Part shown: one piece after another, positions 1 to 11,487 of the stretch
How the letters are laid out: every line of letters begins with the position of its first letter
Position numbering within the stretch: position 1 is the stretch's first letter
Assembly (NCBI RefSeq): GCF_001894865.1
Contig: NZ_BCXA01000017.1
Location: forward strand, 94,271 to 158,270
DNA: 64,000 bases
Source of the DNA: Rhodococcus maanshanensis NBRC 100610
GTDB taxonomy: Bacteria > Actinomycetota > Actinomycetes > Mycobacteriales > Mycobacteriaceae
Reading direction: 5' to 3'
The notes under the pieces: generated by a model
Databases searched by the model: none
Told to the model about the DNA's origin: nothing
What the model saw: the letters and a program-made list of their open reading frames with translations, nothing else
Made by a program: the position numbers and the translations under genes

Positions 1-521
1 GCGCCATCGTCGCAGCGAAGGCCCGCGGGGCGCAGCTGGTGATCGCGTCCGAGCCGTCGCCGAAACGGCGCGAGCTCGCGGCGAAGATGGGCGCCGACAT
101 CGTCGTCGACCCGAATGAGCAGGACCCCATCGCGTTGTGGAACCAGATGGTCGCGGAGGGCAACACCCTGGTGGGCCAGGCGGGCGCGGGCATCCTCATC
201 GCCTACGAGTGCAGCGGCCGGGCCGGAATCCTCGGCACCCTGATGCACACGATGCCGTTCAACTCACGGATCCAGGTGCTGGCGGCGCCGTTCGGCGACG
301 AGGTGATCATCCCCGTGGTCGGGCAGTTCCGCCGGATCGCGATCAACTTCGGTCACGGCCCGTATGAGAACGCGTACGACATCACCCTCCAGCGGCTGGC
401 CGACGGCGAGATCGACGCCGAGTCCATCATCACCGGCCGGGTCGGCCTCGACGGCGTTGCGGAGGCCTTCACCGCGCTGCGTGACCCCGAGGAGCACGTG
501 AAGATCCTGGTGCTGCCCTAG
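1..521 (+). CDS. Zinc-type (MDR) alcohol dehydrogenase, 5' end outside the window
   Basis: This is the C-terminal part of a medium-chain dehydrogenase/reductase. The reading frame is open from base 3 without a start codon, so the gene begins upstream. Visible are the end of the Rossmann domain (KARGAQLVIASEPSPKRREL, then GADIVVDPNEQDP, the usual cofactor-specificity strand and following helix), a YECSGRAGIL segment and the C-terminal VAEAFTALRDPEEHVKILVLP type of ending that closes these enzymes. The catalytic zinc ligands lie in the missing N-terminal half, so the substrate cannot be assigned. The gene converges on the nitroreductase-like gene, and the stop codon runs directly into a hairpin element. 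Confidence 0.75.
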   Translation, partial: AIVAAKARGAQLVIASEPSPKRRELAAKMGADIVVDPNEQDPIALWNQMVAEGNTLVGQAGAGILIAYECSGRAGILGTLMHTMPFNSRIQVLAAPFGDEVIIPVVGQFRRIAINFGHGPYENAYDITLQRLADGEIDAESIITGRVGLDGVAEAFTALRDPEEHVKILVLP

Positions 522-576
522 GCGGCTCCGCCGCCCGTGCGCGGTTGACGAGTGCAGAGACTCGTCAACCGCGCAC
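521..576. terminator. Composite double hairpin at a convergent junction (copy 1 of a repeated element)
   Basis: Directly after the stop codon there is a 6-bp GC hairpin (GGCGGC-TCC-GCCGCC). One base later comes a perfect 17-bp stem (537-553 with 560-576) around a 6-nt loop; the stem core is GCGGTTGACGAGT. There is no T-run, so it looks like a symmetric bidirectional terminator or a palindromic repeat. An almost identical arrangement occurs at 61096-61151, also between convergent genes and also abutting the stop codon. Confidence 0.75.
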
Positions 577-589
577 AGGCGCGTAGCGC

Positions 590-1201
590 CTACTCGAAGG
601 AGGGGTCCTCGGTCCTGGTGCGCTTGAGCTCGAAGAAGTGCGGATAGGAGGCCAGCGCGACAGTGCCGTCCCACACCCGACCCGCGTCCTCGCCGCGCGG
701 GATGCGGGAGAGCACCGGGCCGAAGAAGGCCACGCCGTTGACGTGGATGGTCGGGGTGCCGACATCGGGGCCGACGGCATCCATGCCGGCTTTGTGGCTG
801 CGGCGCAGATCCTCGTCGTGTGCGTCGGTGTCGGCCGCGGACGCCAAGTCGGCCGGCAGGCCCACCTCGGCGAGCGCCTCCGCGATCACGACCGGGAAGT
901 CCTTGTTGTCCTGATCGTGGATCCGGGTGCCCATCGCGGTGTACAGCGGCAGCAGGACCTCGTCGCCGTGTTCCTTGGCCGCGGCGATCGCGACCCGGAC
1001 CGGACCCCACGCCTTCTCCATCATCTCCTGGTACTGCTCGGGCAGATCGCGCCCCTCGTTCAGGACCGCAAGGCTCATGACGTGGAAATTCGCCTCGATG
1101 TCACGGACCTTCTCGACCTCGAGGATCCAGCGCGAGGTGATCCAGCACCACGGGCAGAGCGGGTCGAACCAAAAATCGGCGGTGTCCCTGGTTTCGCTCA
1201 C
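590..1201 (-). CDS. DsbA-like mycothiol-dependent nitroreductase (Rv2466c type)
   Basis: A 203-residue thioredoxin-fold protein of the DsbA family. The N-terminus carries [19 protein letters not shown], with the Cys-Pro-Trp-Cys redox motif at about residues 17-20, and the later segment [20 protein letters not shown] contains the conserved cis-Pro. It closely resembles M. tuberculosis Rv2466c, a mycothiol-dependent nitroreductase involved in oxidative-stress defence and nitro-prodrug activation. I chose the GTG start because GGGAG lies 7 nt upstream and the length then fits the family; a longer frame with ATG starts extends upstream. It is divergent from the FAD reductase gene and convergent with the truncated dehydrogenase. 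Confidence 0.88.
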   Translation of the reverse strand: MSETRDTADFWFDPLCPWCWITSRWILEVEKVRDIEANFHVMSLAVLNEGRDLPEQYQEMMEKAWGPVRVAIAAAKEHGDEVLLPLYTAMGTRIHDQDNKDFPVVIAEALAEVGLPADLASAADTDAHDEDLRRSHKAGMDAVGPDVGTPTIHVNGVAFFGPVLSRIPRGEDAGRVWDGTVALASYPHFFELKRTRTEDPSFE

Positions 1202-1323
1202 GGGCTGCTCCCTTGTCTTCTCGTCGCGGCTGTCGGCGCGCATCGTCTGGTGGGGACCCGCAACCGACGGGTCCATTCGTAGCCAACCACCGACCGGACC
1301 GAATGCTTCCCGGCCGAGAAGGC

Positions 1324-1351
1324 CCCTACCGGCCGGTGCTCGGCAGTAGGG
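1324..1351. promoter_or_regulatory. Dyad in the divergent promoter region
   Basis: The 216-nt region between the divergent nitroreductase and FAD reductase genes contains CCCTAC and GTAGGG separated by 16 nt, an interrupted palindrome of operator size. No matching regulator gene is adjacent, so the assignment is tentative. Confidence 0.3.
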
Positions 1352-1417
1352 TCGACAGCAGCCACATCCAGGACCGTTTTCGTCACCATGCAGTGTCTCG
1401 AACGGAGTGTTGATGAC

Positions 1418-2650
1418 ATGTCACCGAACCGTACGTTCGTGATCGTCGGCGGCGGGCTCGCCGGAGCAAAGACCGCGGAAGCCCTGCGCGAGAAGGACTT
1501 CGACGGCTCGATCGTCCTGCTCAGCGAGGAGGACCACCTCCCCTACGAGCGGCCACCACTGTCCAAGGAGCACGTGGCCGGCAAGAAGGCGCTCGCCGAC
1601 TTCACCGTCCACCACGGCGACTGGTATCGCGACCACCACGTCGACCTGCGGCTCGGCACCACCGCCACCGCCCTCGATCGCGACGCCCACGAGGTGCGGC
1701 TGCCCGACGGCTCGACCCTCGGCTACGACAAGCTCGCGCTCGCCACCGGTTCGCGCTCACGGCGACCGCCGATCCCCGGTTCCGACGCCGCAGGCGTGCA
1801 CTATCTGCGAACCATCGAGGAGTCCGACGGCCTGATCGGCGCACTCGCCGCGGGCTCTCGGCTGGTCGTGATCGGCGCCGGGTGGATCGGGCTCGAGGTC
1901 GCCGCGCAGGCCCGCGAGCGCGGTGTCGTGGTCACCGTCGTCGAGGCCGCGCCGCTGCCGCTGCTCGGGTCCCTCGGCCCCGAGATGGGCACGGTGTTCG
2001 CGGAACTGCACCGCGAGCACGGGGTCGACCTGCATTTCGAGGCCACCGTTGAGGAGATCACCACCGACGCCGGGCGGGCCACCGGGGTCCGCCTCGCGAT
2101 CGGCGATGTGCTGCCCGCCGACGCCGTGCTGGTCGCGGTCGGGGCCCAACCGAATGTCGAACTCGCCGAACAGGCCGGGCTCGCGGTGGACGGCGGAGTG
2201 CTCGTGGACGCCGCCCTGACCACGAGCGACCCCGACATCGTCGCGGTCGGCGACATCGCGGCACAGCAGCACCCGGTGCTGGGCACCAGGATTCGCGTCG
2301 AGCATTGGGCGAACGCCCTCAACCAGCCCGCCGTCGCCGCGGCGACGATGCTCGGCAAGCCGGCCGAGTACGCCAACCTGCCCTACTTCTTCACCGACCA
2401 GTACGACCTGGGCATGGAGTACGTCGGGTACGCACCGACCGGCGGGTACGACAGCCTCGTCGTGCGCGGCGACGTGACCCGGCGCGAGTTCGTCGCGTTC
2501 TGGCTCGGCAGGGACAACAGGGTGCTGGCAGGCATGAACGTCAACGTCTGGGACGTGACCGACGCCGTCAAGCAGCTGATCACCGCGGGCGAACCCGTCG
2601 ACCCGGCCCGACTGGCCGACCCGTCGACACCACTGGACCAGATCCTGTGA
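1418..2650 (+). CDS. FAD-dependent NAD(P)H:ferredoxin/rubredoxin-type reductase
   Basis: A 410-residue flavoprotein of the glutathione-reductase fold. It begins with a FAD-binding motif ([16 protein letters not shown]), continues with [17 protein letters not shown] typical of bacterial ferredoxin reductases that serve P450s or dioxygenases, has a central NAD(P)H site ([17 protein letters not shown]) and a second FAD motif ([10 protein letters not shown]), and ends in the reductase C-terminal domain. It likely passes electrons from NAD(P)H to a [2Fe-2S] ferredoxin or rubredoxin, but no partner gene is adjacent. The ATG was chosen because GGAG lies about 10 nt upstream; an in-frame ATG 10 codons earlier lacks one. 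Confidence 0.85.
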   Translation: MSPNRTFVIVGGGLAGAKTAEALREKDFDGSIVLLSEEDHLPYERPPLSKEHVAGKKALADFTVHHGDWYRDHHVDLRLGTTATALDRDAHEVRLPDGSTLGYDKLALATGSRSRRPPIPGSDAAGVHYLRTIEESDGLIGALAAGSRLVVIGAGWIGLEVAAQARERGVVVTVVEAAPLPLLGSLGPEMGTVFAELHREHGVDLHFEATVEEITTDAGRATGVRLAIGDVLPADAVLVAVGAQPNVELAEQAGLAVDGGVLVDAALTTSDPDIVAVGDIAAQQHPVLGTRIRVEHWANALNQPAVAAATMLGKPAEYANLPYFFTDQYDLGMEYVGYAPTGGYDSLVVRGDVTRREFVAFWLGRDNRVLAGMNVNVWDVTDAVKQLITAGEPVDPARLADPSTPLDQIL

Positions 2651-2754
2651 CCTGAATCACATCGATATGCGGACAAGTGTGTAGTGAGAGCCGGCCGGGC
2701 TCCGTCCTAACCATGAGAGCGCCCCGGGGGCGCACCCGATCGAAGGAGCCGACA

Positions 2755-3156
2755 ATGAAGTACATGCTGGTCAAGACCTACAGCGAGGCCGCGTACTGCG
2801 ACACCCCGATGACCGCGTGGGAGCCGAAGGACATCGCGGCACACATCGACTTCCAGCGCGTGCTCGGTGAGCAACTGGCCGCATCCGGCGAGCTGGTCGA
2901 AGCGCAGGGGCTGGCAGGCCCGGACCAGGCGCGCATCGTCAGCTCCGACGGCCGCTCCGCGCCGGTGGTGACCGACGGACCGTTCCCGGAGAGCAAGGAA
3001 TTCCTGGCCGGGTACTGGATCGTCGACGTCGACAGCGCCGAGCGCGCCATCGAGATCGCCGCGCAGGCCTCGGCGGCGCCGGGACCCGGCGGCAAGCCGA
3101 TCGGCGAGTACATCGAGGTGCGCGCGATCATGAGTGCCCCGCCCACCGACCTGTGA
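2755..3156 (+). CDS. YCII-related DGPF-domain protein (partner of ECF42 sigma factor, module 1)
   Basis: A 133-residue protein of the YCII/DGPF fold (ferredoxin-like dimer). The signature VVTDGPFPESKEFLAGYWIV is complete, followed by the usual ERAIEIAAQA helix and EVRAIM strand. The ATG is preceded by AAGGAG at good spacing. Its stop codon overlaps the GTG of the sigma factor gene by 4 nt, implying translational coupling. DGPF genes are the habitual neighbours and targets of ECF42 sigma factors; their biochemical role is unknown. A related module lies at about 40.3 kb. Confidence 0.88.
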   Translation: MKYMLVKTYSEAAYCDTPMTAWEPKDIAAHIDFQRVLGEQLAASGELVEAQGLAGPDQARIVSSDGRSAPVVTDGPFPESKEFLAGYWIVDVDSAERAIEIAAQASAAPGPGGKPIGEYIEVRAIMSAPPTDL

Positions 3157-4400
3157 CCCTGCCGCCCTCCGACGACACCGAGGACCTGCTGCGCGAACTC
3201 CGGCCGCAGGTCCTCGGTGCCCTCGTCCGCAGGTTCGGCGACTTCGCCGCCGCCGAGGACGCACTACAGGAGGCGCTCGTCGCCGCCGCCACCCACTGGC
3301 CAACCGACGGCGTGCCGGACAACCCACGCGGCTGGCTCATCCAGGTCGCCCACCGCCGCATGACCGACGCCATCCGCGCCGACGCGGCCCGCCGGAACCG
3401 TGAGGCCGTCGCCGCCGGGCGGGAGCCGACCCTCGTGCCCGACATCGCCACGCCCGACCGGGACGACACACTCACCCTGTTCTTCCTCTGCTGCCACCCG
3501 GCGTTGCCGCCCGCGGGGGCGATCGCGCTGACGCTGCGGGCCGTCGGCGGACTGACCACCGCCGAGATCGCGCGGGCCTTCCTGCTGCCGGAAGCGACCA
3601 TGGCACAGCGGATCACCCGCGCCAAGAAGCGTGTCGCCGCCCTGGATCGCCCGTTCGCGGTGCCGGGGTCCGGGCAGTGGCACGACCGCCTCGGCGCGGT
3701 CCTGCACGTGCTGTACCTGATCTTCACCGAGGGCCACGCCAGCACATCCGGTCCGGAGGTGCGTCGTGCGGACCTGTCGGCGGAGGCGATCCGGCTGACG
3801 CGGGCGATCCACCGCCAGCTGCCCGACGATCCCGAGGTCACCGGACTGCTCGCGCTGATGCTGCTCACCGATGCGCACCGCGCCGCACGCACCGGCCCGC
3901 GCGGGGAACTGGTCCCCCTCGCCGAGCAGGATCGCAGCCTGTGGGATCGCGAGGCGATCACCGAGGGAGTCCGGCTGACCACGGCGGCGATCGGGCACGG
4001 GCTGACGGGCCCATATCGAATCCAGGCCGCGATCGCCGTGCTGCACGCCCAGGCGGCCAGCACCGAGGACACCGACTGGGACGGCATCCTGTCGCTCTAT
4101 CGCCTGCTCGCACGCGTCGCGCCGAATCCACTTGTCACCCTGAACCTCGGGGTCGCCACCGCCATGGTGCACGGACCGGCGGCGGCCCTGGACCTGATCG
4201 CCGCCCACCAGGACCAGCTGGCCGGCACCCATCGGCTGGCCGCCGTCCGCGCCCACCTGCACGAGATGGCCGGCGACACGACCAGTGCCGTCGCCGACTA
4301 CACCCTCGCCGCGAACGGCACCCCCAGCGTCGCCGAGCGGGACTACCTCATCCTGCGCGCTGCCCGCCTGCGCGGCGAAGTCGGGGCTGACCGGTCGTGA
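3153..4400 (+). CDS. ECF42-type RNA polymerase sigma factor with long C-terminal extension (module 1)
   Basis: A 415-residue sigma-70-family protein. The N-terminal third has region 2 (FGDFAAAEDALQEALVAA, then HWPTDGVPDNPRGWLIQVAH) and region 4 (LTLRAVGGLTTAEIARAFL, then PEATMAQRITRAKKR). The remaining 200 or so residues form the helical DUF6596/TPR-like extension (VLHVLYLIFTEGH, ARVAPNPLVTLNLGVATAM). In this group the extension replaces an anti-sigma factor and is needed for activity. The GTG start overlaps the stop of the DGPF gene. The expected targets are the DGPF gene itself and perhaps nearby oxidoreductases. Confidence 0.9.
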   Translation: MTLPPSDDTEDLLRELRPQVLGALVRRFGDFAAAEDALQEALVAAATHWPTDGVPDNPRGWLIQVAHRRMTDAIRADAARRNREAVAAGREPTLVPDIATPDRDDTLTLFFLCCHPALPPAGAIALTLRAVGGLTTAEIARAFLLPEATMAQRITRAKKRVAALDRPFAVPGSGQWHDRLGAVLHVLYLIFTEGHASTSGPEVRRADLSAEAIRLTRAIHRQLPDDPEVTGLLALMLLTDAHRAARTGPRGELVPLAEQDRSLWDREAITEGVRLTTAAIGHGLTGPYRIQAAIAVLHAQAASTEDTDWDGILSLYRLLARVAPNPLVTLNLGVATAMVHGPAAALDLIAAHQDQLAGTHRLAAVRAHLHEMAGDTTSAVADYTLAANGTPSVAERDYLILRAARLRGEVGADRS

Positions 4401-4481
4401 GCGCGCGCATCTCGTGATGGGATGGACCCGAGAGGTCAAGCCTCGACACACATCTGTCCCCGATCACGAGGAGCGTCCGAC

Positions 4482-7058
<2,577 letters not shown>

Positions 7059-7074
7059 CCTGCCCAACAGACGA

Positions 7075-7120
7075 CTGGAGGTGCCCCTCCCGCGGCGGAC
7101 CGCGGGAGGGGCACCTCCAG
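7075..7120. terminator. 21-bp perfect bidirectional hairpin
   Basis: A perfect 21-bp inverted repeat with a 4-nt loop (CGGA) lies between the convergent pepN and DUF5130 genes; the arm begins CTGGAGGTGCCCCTCCCGCG. There is no long T-tract. The symmetry would serve both converging transcripts. Confidence 0.8.
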
Positions 7121-7136
7121 TTGAAGCGAAGTCGGG

Positions 7137-7607
7137 CTAACGCACCGCGATGGCGGCGCTCATCACGCGGACCGCGCTGACAAGGCCGTCGATCAGGTCG
7201 GCCTCACCGAAGGACGACACCGCAGCGGTCACACCGAGCTGTGCGACCCGGTCGGTGACCCGATCGGCCACCTTGCGTCCGGAACGGATCTCGATGGCGC
7301 GCTGGTTCGGGGAGACCGCGATCAGCACCGAACGCTCGGCCTCGGGGGTCTTCGGGAAAAGCGCCTCGACGCCGGCCGCGGTGTCCTCGCCGAGGTCACC
7401 GATGTACGCGTTGAAGCGCACCTTGGTCGACCGCGTCGCGTCGGTCAGCGCGTCGTCGAGGGCCACCAGCTCGTCGACGCTGAACGGCAGATCGTCGTAG
7501 GGATCGCCGACACGGTGCACGCTCGAGACGCGGCCGCTCGCGGTCACCACCGAGCCCACCGGGAGCTCGGACTCGATCACCGCCGGGAAACGGTTACCAC
7601 TTGCCAC
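7137..7607 (-). CDS. DUF5130 family protein (TPM-domain-like, Rv2468c type)
   Basis: A 156-residue protein without signal peptide or membrane segments. The core [20 protein letters not shown], then [13 protein letters not shown] and [19 protein letters not shown], resembles TPM-domain proteins, in which an acidic residue-rich fold follows a stress or phosphatase theme; no enzyme function is established. It sits where M. tuberculosis has Rv2468c. The GTG start overlaps the end of the small membrane-protein gene by 14 nt, so the two are probably co-transcribed and coupled. Function unknown. Confidence 0.7.
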   Translation of the reverse strand: MASGNRFPAVIESELPVGSVVTASGRVSSVHRVGDPYDDLPFSVDELVALDDALTDATRSTKVRFNAYIGDLGEDTAAGVEALFPKTPEAERSVLIAVSPNQRAIEIRSGRKVADRVTDRVAQLGVTAAVSSFGEADLIDGLVSAVRVMSAAIAVR

Positions 7608-7851
7608 TTGCCGAACCTCCGATCAGATCTGCGGATCCGGACTCGATGGCCGCGTGCGCGCCGTGGTGACCGACCGTCACCTCGTCGACCGCGGACCACA
7701 GCACCGGCTTGTGGGTCCATTCCTCGTCCAGCGAGTAGTGCGCGGGGGTGGTTCCTGCCACCGGCTTGGCCATGTAGCACAGCCCCGCGATGATCGCCGT
7801 GATGAGCGCAGGGATCCCTACGAAGATCAGCGATGTCTCAAGAATGCTCAC
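7594..7851 (-). CDS. Small single-pass membrane protein
   Basis: An 85-residue protein starting [20 protein letters not shown] and continuing IAGLCYM, one strong transmembrane helix at about residues 6-28. A soluble tail follows ([18 protein letters not shown]) and a poorly conserved end. The GTG start fits the membrane segment; the frame is open further upstream but with no better signal. It overlaps the following DUF5130 gene, which suggests the pair acts together at the membrane. I do not recognise a function. Confidence 0.65.
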   Translation of the reverse strand: MSILETSLIFVGIPALITAIIAGLCYMAKPVAGTTPAHYSLDEEWTHKPVLWSAVDEVTVGHHGAHAAIESGSADLIGGSASGKW

Positions 7852-7914
7852 GCCCCAAACCGTAGCCCAGACCGCCGAAAATTGTGCCGTCGGGGCCACG
7901 TCGAGATCGGACGT

Positions 7915-8577
7915 TTACGCAGCGCCCTCGCCGAGGTAGCGCAACCACACCGGGTCGAGCTCCTTGGTGCTGGCCAGCAGCCGCCAGTGCTGCCCCTTTG
8001 GCGGCACCAGAGCAGCCCGCAACGTCCAGCCCAACTCGCTGAGCAGCTTGTCGGCCTTGCGGTGGTTGCAGGGCGCGCAGCAGGCCACGCAGTTCTCCCA
8101 GGAATGTCCGCCGCCCCGGCTGCGCGGGATGACGTGGTCAACGGTCTCGGCCTTGTCGCCGCAGTACGCACACCGGAAGCGGTCCCTGTGCATCAACGCG
8201 GCCCTGGTCATCGGGATCCTGGCCCGGTAGGGCACCCGCACGTAGTTGCGGAGCCGGATCACGGAGGGGACCTGCACGGACCAGTCGGCGGAATGGATGA
8301 CCTGCCCGTCCGGGTCCTCGTGGACGGCGCTGGCCTTCTCGCACACCAGCAGGACGACCGCCCGGCGGACGGGAAGCGCGGTCAGTGGCTCGTAGGTGGC
8401 GTTCAGAAGCAGCACCCGGCGCTTGACCCAGGAGGGAACCGCGTCGTCCTCACCTGGGGTCGAGGGTCTCAGACCCTCGTCTATCACTTGCAGCGAAGAA
8501 GCCCCCGATCCCCGCGGCAGGCGGGCATCAGTGGGCTGGAGTTGTCGGTGCGCTCGGGCGGTGTGCGAGTTCTTCAT
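7915..8577 (-). CDS. HNH endonuclease family protein (Rv2469c type)
   Basis: A 220-residue protein. The N-terminal half ([20 protein letters not shown]) is the RRVLVLN-type domain found in actinobacterial and cyanobacterial HNH proteins. The C-terminal half is a Cys4-zinc HNH nuclease: [20 protein letters not shown] with the catalytic His, then [19 protein letters not shown] completing the CxxC...CxxC zinc site and the third catalytic position. The ATG is preceded by GGAGG five bases upstream. The divergent globin gene next to it is the conserved arrangement. Target unknown; a housekeeping DNA-repair role is possible but not demonstrated. Confidence 0.85.
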   Translation of the reverse strand: MKNSHTARAHRQLQPTDARLPRGSGASSLQVIDEGLRPSTPGEDDAVPSWVKRRVLLLNATYEPLTALPVRRAVVLLVCEKASAVHEDPDGQVIHSADWSVQVPSVIRLRNYVRVPYRARIPMTRAALMHRDRFRCAYCGDKAETVDHVIPRSRGGGHSWENCVACCAPCNHRKADKLLSELGWTLRAALVPPKGQHWRLLASTKELDPVWLRYLGEGAA

Positions 8578-8730
8578 GCGACCTCCGGGAAGATTGCTCC
8601 CAAGTTGACCACGGATGGCCTGCTCGCGCACGTCCATTTGGTACAAAGATGCAGGACTTTCGGTGAACAACCGATGACAACACGAGCGCGTCGACGTCAC
8701 GGCGCGAGTACGGGCACAATGGACGCCGAC

Positions 8731-9126
8731 ATGACTGATGCCGAAGTGAGCTTCTACGAAGCAGTGGGCGGAGCCGAGACGTTCCGCAAACTGACCGCGC
8801 GGTTCTACGAGGAAGTGGCCAAGGACGAGATCGTCCGGCCCCTCTACCCAGAGGAGGACCTCGGGCCGGCCGAACGCCGCATGCGGATGTTCCTCGAGCA
8901 GTACTGGGGCGGCCCGCGAACATACTCCGACGAGCGCGGACACCCCCGGCTGCGGCTGCGCCACCAGCCGTTCCGTATCGGTCCGCTCGAGCGCGACGCG
9001 TGGCTGCGCTGCATGCACATCGCGATCGCGTCGATCGACGAGGCCACCCTCGACGAGCCGCACCGCCGCGCCCTCATCGACTACATGGACATGGCCGCCG
9101 CCTCGATGGTGAACTCGCCCGTCTGA
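8731..9126 (+). CDS. glbO: Truncated hemoglobin, group II (GlbO type)
   Basis: A 131-residue globin of the 2-on-2 type. The tyrosine B10 ([10 protein letters not shown]), [13 protein letters not shown] around CD1, the proximal histidine in RLRHQPFRI and tryptophan G8 in [10 protein letters not shown] are all present. Group II globins bind oxygen tightly and are linked to peroxide or NO chemistry and respiration. An in-frame ATG four codons earlier is possible; I prefer [14 protein letters not shown] because it matches the family N-terminus. No convincing ribosome binding site is visible for either, so translation may be nearly leaderless. Confidence 0.92.
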   Translation: MTDAEVSFYEAVGGAETFRKLTARFYEEVAKDEIVRPLYPEEDLGPAERRMRMFLEQYWGGPRTYSDERGHPRLRLRHQPFRIGPLERDAWLRCMHIAIASIDEATLDEPHRRALIDYMDMAAASMVNSPV

Positions 9127-9194
9127 TCGGCGCAAACCGGACACATGCCCTTCGAAGTCGTGCTGTCCGCACGGGTTTGGCACTATGTGTCCCT

Positions 9195-10784
9195 GTGACC
9201 ACTGACGAGGCCGGGCCGGAGACAACAGTTCCCTGGTGGACGAACGCGGTCTTCTATCAGATCTATCCGCGTTCGTTCTCCGACTCCAACGGCGACGGCG
9301 TCGGCGACCTGGGCGGCGTCCGCGACCGGCTCGGGTACCTCGAGCTGCTCGGCGTCGACGCCATATGGCTGAGCCCGGTGATGCGCTCACCGATGGCCGA
9401 CCACGGCTACGACGTCTCGGATCCGCGCGACATCGATCCGCTGTTCGGCGATCTCGAGGTGATGGACGCGCTGATCGCGCAGGCGCACGCGCGGCGGATC
9501 AAGGTCACCATGGACCTGGTCCCGAACCACACCAGCGAGGAGCACCCGTGGTTCGCGGCCGCGCTCGCGGCCGAGCCGGGCAGCCCCGAGCGGGCTCGCT
9601 ACCACTTCCGCGACGGTCTCGGCCCGGACGGCGCCGAGCCGCCGAACAACTGGCCGAGCATCTTCGGCGGGCCGGCCTGGACCCGGGTCACCGAGCCGGA
9701 CGGCTCCCCCGGCCAGTGGTACCTGCACATCTTCGCCCCCGAGCAGCCGGACCTGAACTGGGACAACCCCGAGGTCGCCGAGGACCTCGCGACCACGCTG
9801 CGGTTTTGGCTGGACCGCGGCGTCGACGGTTTCCGGATCGATGTCGCGCACGGCATGGCCAAGCCGGAGGGCCTGCCGGACTACGACTGGGAATCCAATC
9901 GGCTCCTGAGCAACGACGACAACGACCCGAGGTTCAACAACCCGGCCGTGCACGAGATCCATCGCGGCCTGCGCAAGGTGATGAACGAGTACCCCGACAC
10001 GGTGGCCGTCGGTGAGATCTGGGTGCGCGACAACGAACGCTTCGGCGAATACATCCGGCCCGACGAACTGCACCTGGGCTTCAACTTCCGGCTCGCCGAG
10101 GCCGAGTTCGGCGCCGACAGCCTGCGTGAGGCCATCGAGAACTCGCTCGGTGCGGTGGCCGCTGTCGGCGGCACCCCCACCTGGACGCTGTCGAACCACG
10201 ACGTCGCGCGCGAGGTCACCCGCTACGGCGGCGGCGAGATCGGCCTGGCCAGGGCCCGCGCCATGGCCATCGTCGAGTTCGCACTGCCGGGGGCGGTCTT
10301 CATCTACAACGGCGCCGAGCTCGGGCTGCCGAACGTCGAACTCCCGGACGAGGCGCTGCAGGATCCGGTGTGGGAGCGGTCGGGCCACACCGAACGCGGC
10401 CGCGACGGCTGCCGGGTCCCGGTGCCGTGGGAGGGCTCTGCCCCGCCGTTCGGCTTCAGCTCGGCGGAGACGTCGTGGCTGCCGATGCCGCCGGAATGGG
10501 CCGATCGCACCGTGGAGGCGCAGATCGAGGACGTGACGTCCACGCTGTCGCTGTACCGGTCGGCGCTGGAGCTGCGGGCCCTGCGACCGGAGTTCTCCGG
10601 CGACGAGATCGATTGGTACGGAAGCCCGTCCGGTTGCCTGGCATTCCGACGGCGCGGCGGGCTGGTGTGCGCGCTCAACGCCACTGATGCGCCCATCCCG
10701 CTGCCGCCGGGGGAACTGCTGCTGGCCAGCGCCCCGCTGGTGAACGGGGAGCTGCCCCCGAACGCGGCGGCCTGGCTGGTCTGA
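9195..10784 (+). CDS. aglA: Alpha-glucosidase, glycoside hydrolase family 13
   Basis: A 529-residue cytosolic GH13 enzyme. The start FYQIYPRSFSDSNGDGVGDL is typical of oligo-1,6-glucosidase/alpha-glucosidase/trehalose-related members. Catalytic residues are the nucleophile Asp216 in GFRIDVAHG, the acid/base Glu274 in VAVGEIW and Asp336 in TLSNHDV. The first conserved region (DLVPNHTSEEHPWF) is present. It follows glbO as in M. tuberculosis Rv2470-Rv2471 (aglA). It probably cleaves terminal alpha-glucosides from maltooligosaccharides; the exact linkage cannot be read from sequence. The GTG start was taken because homology begins immediately after it. Confidence 0.9.
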   Translation: MTTDEAGPETTVPWWTNAVFYQIYPRSFSDSNGDGVGDLGGVRDRLGYLELLGVDAIWLSPVMRSPMADHGYDVSDPRDIDPLFGDLEVMDALIAQAHARRIKVTMDLVPNHTSEEHPWFAAALAAEPGSPERARYHFRDGLGPDGAEPPNNWPSIFGGPAWTRVTEPDGSPGQWYLHIFAPEQPDLNWDNPEVAEDLATTLRFWLDRGVDGFRIDVAHGMAKPEGLPDYDWESNRLLSNDDNDPRFNNPAVHEIHRGLRKVMNEYPDTVAVGEIWVRDNERFGEYIRPDELHLGFNFRLAEAEFGADSLREAIENSLGAVAAVGGTPTWTLSNHDVAREVTRYGGGEIGLARARAMAIVEFALPGAVFIYNGAELGLPNVELPDEALQDPVWERSGHTERGRDGCRVPVPWEGSAPPFGFSSAETSWLPMPPEWADRTVEAQIEDVTSTLSLYRSALELRALRPEFSGDEIDWYGSPSGCLAFRRRGGLVCALNATDAPIPLPPGELLLASAPLVNGELPPNAAAWLV

Positions 10785-10800
10785 CCGCCGCCGACGGGCG

Positions 10801-11487
10801 TCAGCGGCGCACGGTCAGCCCGATCTCGCCGCCGCGCCTGCTGAACACGGTGCCGAAGCGCGCGTCCAGGCGCAGCCAGGTCCTGGTCGCGCGCACCCGC
10901 ACCATCTCGGACGCGTCGATGCGCTCGAGATCGACGGCCGCGGTCATCGGATCCGACCCGACGTGCGGAATGAATCCCATTGCGGCCAGAGCGAACACCG
11001 TGCGCATCGACACCCCGACGACCTCGCCCGCGCCCTCGACGCTCAGCACCTCCTGCGCCAGCAGCGAGGCGGGCGGACCGTGGCTGCTGCCGTGCTCCTT
11101 GGCCAGCGCCGCGCCCTGCTGAGCCAGGTCGATCAGCACCCGCGCCGGAACGTCGTCGATGTGCGCGAACCCGGCCTCGGGCGGCAGGGCACCCCGCCAC
11201 GCCGAGTCCATCGAGAAGCCGGGGTCGATGTCGGCGCCTGCGGCGGCCGTCAGGCCGTTCAGCAGTCCGTCACCCGCGGCGGAAGTGTCGTCCGGGCTGA
11301 TCCGCCCGGAGACGACCCGCGCGGCCAGCGCGTCGAATCCCGTCGGCACGAAGGCGACCAGCTGCCCCTCGTCCCGCTGCCGCATCCGGACGATCACCGC
11401 CTCGTCCAGCCGGATCGCCTTGGCGAGGAAGGTGGCGAGGTTCTCCCGTTCGCCCGCGTCCGGGATGGTCAGGACCCGCTCATGCAC
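10801..11487 (-). CDS. Conserved hypothetical protein (position of Rv2474c)
   Basis: A 228-residue soluble protein with no motif I can assign. It starts MHERVLTIPDAGERENLATF, has no signal peptide or membrane segment and a mixed alpha/beta composition with an acidic middle. The GTG start lies inside the end of the upstream thioesterase gene (8-nt overlap), so the two are translationally coupled. By position and general look it corresponds to M. tuberculosis Rv2474c, which lies next to a thioesterase and NAD-GDH there as well. Its conserved coupling to an acyl-CoA thioesterase hints at a role in acyl metabolism, but that is inference. Confidence 0.7.
   Translation of the reverse strand: MHERVLTIPDAGERENLATFLAKAIRLDEAVIVRMRQRDEGQLVAFVPTGFDALAARVVSGRISPDDTSAAGDGLLNGLTAAAGADIDPGFSMDSAWRGALPPEAGFAHIDDVPARVLIDLAQQGAALAKEHGSSHGPPASLLAQEVLSVEGAGEVVGVSMRTVFALAAMGFIPHVGSDPMTAAVDLERIDASEMVRVRATRTWLRLDARFGTVFSRRGGEIGLTVRR

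Noticed and set aside
10304..11200. Minus-strand frame spanning the 3' ends of aglA and the Rv2474c-like gene
   Set aside because: It crosses two genes in the wrong frame and its product is low-complexity Arg/Gly/Ser.
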